This document shows positions 15,761 to 20,257 of a DNA stretch of 20,257 bases, piece by piece. The notes below the pieces were generated by a model. The model saw nothing but the letters and a program-made list of their open reading frames with translations. It did no database searches and had not been told where the DNA came from. Each line of letters begins with the position of its first letter. Position 1 is the first letter of the stretch. The translations under genes and the position numbers were made by a program. This stretch comes from Pavlovales sp. CCMP2436 (Eukaryota; Haptophyta; Pavlovophyceae; Pavlovales): positions 248,728 to 268,984 of the forward strand of contig MU631411.1 of assembly GCA_026770615.1 (NCBI GenBank), given 5' to 3'.

Positions 15761-16384
15761 ATGCTCGCGGCCATCGCGAGGGCCTGCCGCGCGCCTCCAA
15801 TGCTCGCGGCCGTCCGTACGGCCTACCGCGTGCCGCGCGCGGCCTGGCCGCTCCGTGGCCTGGGGACGTCGCCCACGGACATGGTCTGGCGCGAGCTGGC
15901 CAAGACGAAGCAGGTGAGCAGCTTCAACGCGCCCGCCGAGAACGGCCAGATCGTGCGCGTCAGCTACGTGGCGCACAGGGTGGTGATCGGGGGCGACGCC
16001 TTCGCGGCGGGCGAGGAGGCCATCGACTCGAGGAGCAACGTGACCTTCAGGGTGGGGGACGCCCCCTTCCCCGCCTTCGACCAGTGCGTGCCCGGAATGC
16101 TCGTGGGAGACGTCCGCCGAATTCGCTCCCCGCACACGGGGGCGTACGGCGTGGAGGGCAAGCCCCCCAAGATCGCACCTTTCGAGGAGGTGATCTTCGA
16201 CATCACACTAACAGGATGCGTGCACAACATGCACATTGAGACGCTTGAAACAGATGCGGATGACCACTCAGTCGCGGCGCTCGGCTCGGCGCTCAGCCTT
16301 TCTGCACAGAGCCTAGCTCGCTACGCTCGAAAGGTGCTGTCCAAACTCACCGACAATCCGTCGAAGCCGAGCTCGAAAGAGTGA
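15761..16384 (+). CDS. FKBP-type peptidyl-prolyl isomerase-like protein, organelle-targeted
   Basis: The intronless ORF encodes 207 residues. The first 35 or so are rich in Ala and Arg with no acids (MLAAIARACRAPPMLAAVRT), typical of mitochondrial or plastid targeting; they arise from a 39-bp tandem duplication that also offers a second Met at 15800. Residues about 61-151 fit an FKBP fold: 'GQIVRVSYVAH', 'VTFRVGDAPFPAFDQCVPGM', 'VGDVRRIRSP', 'GAYG' and 'IAPFEEVIFDITL'. The Tyr of the active-site 'aYG' is kept, but the pocket Trp is replaced ('FPAFDQ'), and the usual Asp after the first strand is not seen, so catalysis may be weak. A C-terminal extension of about 55 residues is Ser/Lys-rich. 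Role: proline isomerisation or scaffold in an organelle, by inference. Confidence 0.78.
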   Translation: MLAAIARACRAPPMLAAVRTAYRVPRAAWPLRGLGTSPTDMVWRELAKTKQVSSFNAPAENGQIVRVSYVAHRVVIGGDAFAAGEEAIDSRSNVTFRVGDAPFPAFDQCVPGMLVGDVRRIRSPHTGAYGVEGKPPKIAPFEEVIFDITLTGCVHNMHIETLETDADDHSVAALGSALSLSAQSLARYARKVLSKLTDNPSKPSSKE

Positions 16385-17106
16385 GCCTGATTCGGCTGCG
16401 CGGATGACGCGCCACCCGCTCCATCGACAGCACTCGAGCTGGGCGAACGCGACGCCATCTGCTGACACTGCCTCAGATCGATGGTGCAGATTCACCGGCG
16501 GCAGGCCTGGCGCCTTCTCCGGCGCCTTCTCAGGCCGAGTTTTTTGAGACAGTCAGACCGTCAGCCAGAGTCCGGCCCTCTAACTTTATCTTTATCATTT
16601 AGTAACTAACTACTCGGTATACATAAGAATTATAGTGGGTAGTGTGGCCGTGTTACTGATACACGGCTTCATAGCTCTACCACTTTATAGATTTTCAGTA
16701 CCACATTATAACGGTACCACATTAAAAATTTCAGTACCACTTTTTTTTTTTTTTTTTTATGTGGTATAATATATTATATTTATTTTATTTTGGTAGCCCG
16801 TACTGACTACTACTAGTGATTTACTGTTAGAAGTAGAACCAGGTTCGGATGATACTAATCCTTACTAGCTGTTGCGCATGGTCAGGAATCTCGGCCCTGC
16901 GCGTAGTTTCAGCCTCACTCGGTCTGTCGCTTACCAAGCAATATTTATTACTAACAGGAACTAATTAAGTTACGTACCAGTGATATTTCTTTTTATTAAA
17001 ATTAAGTGTGCAAGTACTCAAGTTACTTAACTAACTTAGTATACCACTATAAAAATTAACCGAATATTAAGTCTAAATTATTTATATAATATAGATCGCT
17101 CAGCGG
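16385..17106. other. AT-rich intergenic region
   Basis: No gene is seen. A diverged relative of the 33-bp repeat (GACAGTCAGACCGTCAGCC) is at about 16549. A cluster of GTACCACATTA units (about 16698-16740) stands before an 18-base T-run, followed by the inverted form ATGTGGTA. The rest is low-complexity AT sequence up to the retroelement ORF. A TAG lies in frame shortly before 17107. Confidence 0.55.
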
Positions 17107-18650
17107 ATGGACGCCCTCATCACCGAGCTCTCGAACGACATCGCCGGCATCGATGTCGACGCCGTGCCCCTCGGGCCCGAGCGCAAGCAACTCCCCATGC
17201 GATTAGGGGGGCTGGGCCTGCGCGCGCGCGTGCAGCTCCGCAACGCAGCATACGCGAGCACGGTTGCAAAAGTCATCCCCCTCCTTGCACCCTCCCTTAA
17301 TAACGCAGGCCAGACGGTTCCGGGCTACTATGCTACGCCGCACATCACACAGCTCATCGGCGCGGGCTCGTTCGACAATGGCTCCTATAACTTGGGGCCA
17401 TTCCTCGCTTCGGGCTGCGCCGTCGCCAAGGGTGCATATGCAGCGTGGGCGGAGCTCCAAGCACGTGTAGCCCCCACTGGCAGCCTAACCCCCGCGTCAG
17501 GCCCCCTTGCGCAACCCTTCTCCTCTATGGGCGCCGGCATTCAAAGGCTCCAGCACGCCATTACCGTCCAGACTGAGGAGCCGGAGCACAAGTGCCTGAA
17601 CGACAGGAGTGAAGCCATGCCCAGCCCGCGCTCGCGCGAGGCCATTGTCTATCGCGCTGTTGATGAGTACTCACGTGCTTTCCTCACTGTCTTGCCCGGC
17701 GGTAAACAGACCAACATGTGCTCCGCAGAGTTCCGCGAATGCTACGTGCGCTATATCGCCGGCAAAAGCCCTGCATGTGCCCCCTTCGAAGGACAGCAGC
17801 TGAACGTCTCTCTGCGCGGAGGCCCCCTCGACGCATACGGCGACATTGCCGTCGCCGCAGCGTGGACAGGCAACAAGGAGTCGATTTTCCGCCATGACCC
17901 GATCGTGCAAACAATTGCCAGCGCGATCAAGGACGTTGGCGGCTACGCAGTCGCAGAAGACTCCGCCTTCTTCTCATCCGTTCTCCCGCCAGCCGCCATC
18001 GCAGCCGCACAGGCGCAGGCAGCGCTGACCGGCCAGACGTACAGACTCCGCGTCATCACGCCGGACGTTGTCGTGCGCGTCGACCCAGCGAGGGGCAGGC
18101 TGCAGCTAATAGAGGTTAAGACTATCGCCTATTACACTGACAATAATGCTGCCCTCCCCCCCGGCGTCGCGCGCCGGGCAAAGCCCCTCGAGGCCGAGTA
18201 TCTCAGGAAAGCTCGTGCCCAGGACAGGGTATTCGGCCTCGCACTACCCGGCCCCCACCTAAACGGCCCGAACGCCAGCATCGGCCCGATCGAGGCCAAG
18301 CTCAACACCGTCAAGCCGATCCGCGGGATCGTCATCGGCGCTTTCGGTGAGGTCAGCGCCGATACGCACTCGCTCGTCAAAGAAATCGCGGCACAGGGAG
18401 GCCGCAAGATGTACGTGCTGATGGGCGTGAGTCCGATGGAGGTGGCCGCGCGCATCAAGAAGCAACTCATCGACACGATCGGTACGATCGCGGCACGCGG
18501 CCATGCGCAGCTGCGGCCCCGATCGCTGCCCAGCGTGGGAACACGACAAACAGCAACCAGCAGATCATCTCCCTAAACGCCCTTGCCCGGGCATACTACC
18601 GGAGATCCATCGGCACGCGCGGTGGCGCCCAAGCCAGCGCAGCCGACTAA
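17107..18650 (+). mobile_element. Non-LTR-like retroelement, 3' part with PD-(D/E)XK-like domain, frameshifted
   Basis: The ORF 17107-18576 encodes 489 residues. Residues 29-50, 'QLPMRLGGLGLRARVQLRNA', match the conserved segment after the polymerase core of LINE-type reverse transcriptases ('LP...GGLGl......a'). Residues 318-338 show 'TPDVVVRVD' and 'LQLIEVKTI', a PD-X15-EVK arrangement as in restriction-like endonucleases. The polymerase catalytic part is missing, so the copy is 5'-truncated. Near 18506 the frame should shift: a second frame continues 'AAAPIAAQRGNTTNSNQQII' and ends 'ASAAD' at TAA 18648-18650, whereas the original frame gives an unlikely Arg/Ser tail. The 33-bp dispersed repeat and a (TA)n run follow. 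Assignment to a named clade is not possible by eye. Confidence 0.6.
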
Positions 18651-18703
18651 GGCACGCAGCAGGCAATGGGCGACGCAGCGCTCAGACCAGCACAACATTC
18701 AGA

Positions 18704-18736
18704 ACAGTCAGACGCCAGCTTGAATCCCTATCAGTA
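18704..18736 (+). repeat. Dispersed 33-bp repeat, copy 3, then (TA)n
   Basis: Same sequence as at 10373-10405 (ACAGTCAGACGCCAGCTTGA and on to ATCAGTA). It lies 54 bp after the retroelement stop and runs into a TATATA tract, as a retroelement 3' tail would. Confidence 0.7.
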
Positions 18737-18768
18737 TATATATATATATAGACTCACTTAAGCTATTG

Positions 18769-18900
18769 GATGTTTGCCGCATGGCGCGCGCTCGTCAACA
18801 ACGCTGGGGTAATAGGCCCGTCGAGAGTCGATTCGAGCATGGCTGCCAACGTGGGCGGGCCGATACTCTGCTGTCGAGGGGCGCAGCAAAGGATTTTCGA
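18769..18900 (+). pseudogene. Short-chain dehydrogenase/reductase fragment
   Basis: One plus-strand frame reads 'MFAAWRALVNNAGVIGPSRV' and 'AANVGGPILCCRGAQQR'. The 'LVNNAG' motif and the following 'NV.G.....' helix are the well-known core of short-chain dehydrogenases. There is no Rossmann GxxxGxG part before and no YxxxK active site after, so only about 40 codons of a family of about 250 residues are present. It follows the retroelement tail directly and runs head-on into the minus-strand gene's stop. It could be a lone exon whose partners lie elsewhere, or a relic. Confidence 0.5.
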
Positions 18901-18904
18901 CGAG

Positions 18905-20244
18905 TCACCAGAGCGAGCTCCTGCCGAGCGGCCCAACATAATCGCCAAAATGTACTTGAGACTTCGTGTCCTTGGTGACGTGCTTCGTCGAGTAGACGTT
19001 GGTGTAGTCCGCGGTGTGGTGCTTGTCCTCCGCGCCCATCTCCCCGAAGTTGTAGGTGACCGCCGTGTCCTTTAGTGCATGCGCGCCGGAGTAAGTCGGA
19101 TCGAACGCGAGCCGGTCCGTCGCCGGGCCGTCGCCGAAATTGTACGTTTGGTGCGAGTCCTGAAGGGGCGGAGCGAAAGCGCGCGCATGGAATCGCAGTG
19201 GATCAGACCACCTCCACGCGAACGGCAATCCCCTCCGCACGCGCGATAGGGAAGGCAGGCAGGCAGCGCAGAGGGTGAAGACAGGACGGGCGAAGGCAGA
19301 TACGAGTTATAAATCATGCGTAAACCGTCCGCTCTTTGACAAGCGGGCAAGATAGCGCATGAGACGAATATGCGCTGACCCTCCGATGGCATGCCCGTAC
19401 GCCCTCGGGCTGCAAGTAAGGGGGACGTTAAAAAAAAAAAAAGGCTCACCTCGCCAGCGTGCACGATGGGCTTGGACTTGGGCAGCTCCAGCGATGGGCC
19501 CGAATCGGCTCTTCGCTCGGAGGGATTTGCAAAGCTCGCGGTTGCCACACGGAGCGCCGTACGGCCGAGCGGGGCGCCCGACGGGCGCTCCCACGGGGCG
19601 GGGCGCGATTTTGGACGGATCTCGTCGTCCGCCTGCTCGTAGCCACCAGAGCTGGGTGTACCCAGCGCGCCCACGCTCTCGATTCGCTTGGCGCGCGGGC
19701 CGCTCAGGTCGTGCTCGCCTGTGATCTTTGCCGTGGGCGGCTTGGGCATCCGCCGACGCACGGACTCGTGGACGTACACGTCGGTGCGCGGGTCGGGACC
19801 GAGGACGCGCCTGTCCCAAGGGGATATTAAAAAGCAGGAGGGGGTCTGCCTTGGGTCTGCAGCTTGAGCTTGAGCAGTCTCCCTGCAAAAGGACAGTATG
19901 AATACGAACATTGCTTAAAAGCTCCCGGACTCAGTCCGGGCAGAAAGATTCCTTTTCGAGCATCATTCTATGGAGTTTCGCCCCCTCTGTTTTTTAATAT
20001 CCCCTTGCCTGTCCTCGGCTGAGATCAGCGGGACCTTCCGCGCTATCGTCGAGGCGTCGACGGCCGGCAGCTCCACCATCCCGCGCAGGCGCACGCCGCG
20101 CGCGAGCTGCAGCTGCCGGCCGTGCTCGTACTCCCCGGGCTCGGGCCGGCGTGGGAACCACTCGAACCCGCCCTGCTCGCTCGGCAAGTTGTGCGCGATC
20201 CCGAGCGGTGCATCGCTGGACGCGCGGAACATAGCGTGCTGCAC
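18905..20244 (-). CDS. Uncharacterised protein, three exons, possibly 5'-partial
   Basis: Exons 20244-20009, 19810-19450 and 19159-18905 join in one frame (283 codons plus TGA). I do not recognise a domain. The N-terminal exon has 'EWFPRRPEPGEYEHGRQLQL'; the middle exon is Pro/Arg-rich with 'PKPPTAKITGEHDLSG'; the last has three spaced motifs, 'TYNFGDG', 'TYNFGEMG' and 'VHFGDY', about 30-34 residues apart, with His/Tyr/Thr-rich linkers. Such short repeated motifs without hydrophobic core are seen in filament- or microtubule-associated proteins, but that is a guess. Intron 1 is GC-AG and is a transposon-like element; intron 2 contains an introner-family copy. The exon could begin earlier: ATGGCAG at 20252-20246 may be an acceptor, with more exons beyond the window. 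Confidence 0.65.
19160..19449 (-). other. Intron 2 of the uncharacterised gene with introner-family copy 3
   Basis: 290 nt from GTGAGC (19449) to CCCCTTCAG (19160), phase 0. Its 5' part (about 19440-19338) is the introner family in sense orientation: T-run, AACGTCCCCCTTACTTGCAG, GGCGTACGGGCATG, GGGTCAGCGCAT, GTCTCATGCGCTATCTTG. The remaining 170 nt is unrelated GC-rich sequence with TGCC repeats (CTGCCTGCCTGCC). Confidence 0.75.
19817..20007. mobile_element. 191-bp TIR element forming a whole intron (introner)
   Basis: CAAGGGGATATTAAAAA at 19817-19833 is perfectly inverted at 19991-20007. CCTGTCC (GGACAGG on the coding strand) flanks it at 19810-19816 and 20008-20014. Splicing AG|GC...AG|G within the two copies of the duplication (intron 20008-19811, 198 nt) restores 'SAEDRRVLGPDP' in frame. 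The interior holds a 7-bp-stem hairpin CCCGGACTCAGTCCGGG (19924-19940) and no ORF. Confidence 0.85.
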
Positions 20245-20257
20245 CTGCCATGGGGGG

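Noticed and set aside
15592..15774. Upstream extension of the SNARE frame to Met at 15774
   Set aside because: The extra 61 residues are low-complexity Arg/Ala, not SNARE-like, and overlap the FKBP start.
19459..19830. Plus-strand frames opposite the uncharacterised gene's middle exon
   Set aside because: The minus-strand exon has matching splice sites and phases on both sides; the plus frames have none.

Overview
This looks like nuclear DNA of a eukaryotic microalga. Genes are split by spliceosomal introns, coding exons are very GC-rich with GC-rich third positions, and introns and spacers are AT-rich and full of homopolymers and microsatellites. There is no operon structure. The families present (Ser-Pro-rich plus REJ polycystin-like protein, heptad-repeat/RAP organelle RNA-binding protein, Qc-SNARE, FKBP, PAPS-type sulfotransferase) and the intron style would suit a haptophyte or a related GC-rich protist. 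The exact lineage is inference.

Layout: 1-6914 holds a broken polycystin-1-like gene on the plus strand, running from Ser-Pro repeats through REJ and a GAIN-like stalk to IQ/coiled-coil, transmembrane and EF-hand parts. It has several frameshifts and in-frame TAG codons, and two internal blocks (about 3185-3776 and 5147-5930) read as the missing parts of the same protein but on the minus strand. 7025-12088 holds a minus-strand FAST/RAP-type gene whose introns are packed with foldback elements, repeats and an assembly gap. 12549-14343 is a four-exon secreted or Golgi sulfotransferase (plus). 15223-15591 (minus) and 15761-16384 (plus) are a divergent Qc-SNARE/FKBP pair. 17107-18650 is the 3' part of a non-LTR-like retroelement with a PD-(D/E)XK-like motif. 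18769-18900 is a short-chain dehydrogenase fragment. 18905-20244 is a minus-strand three-exon gene of unknown function.

The main theme is intron birth by mobile elements. One intron (19811-20008) is almost exactly a 191-bp element with 17-bp perfect terminal inverted repeats, flanked by a 7-bp target duplication that supplies both splice sites (GC-AG). A second sequence family occurs in introns of three separate genes, always in the sense orientation. Other introns carry 6- to 12-bp duplications at their splice sites. The genes do not form an obvious pathway; the window is best read as a gene-dense, transposon-shaped stretch of algal chromosome with one heavily rearranged locus.
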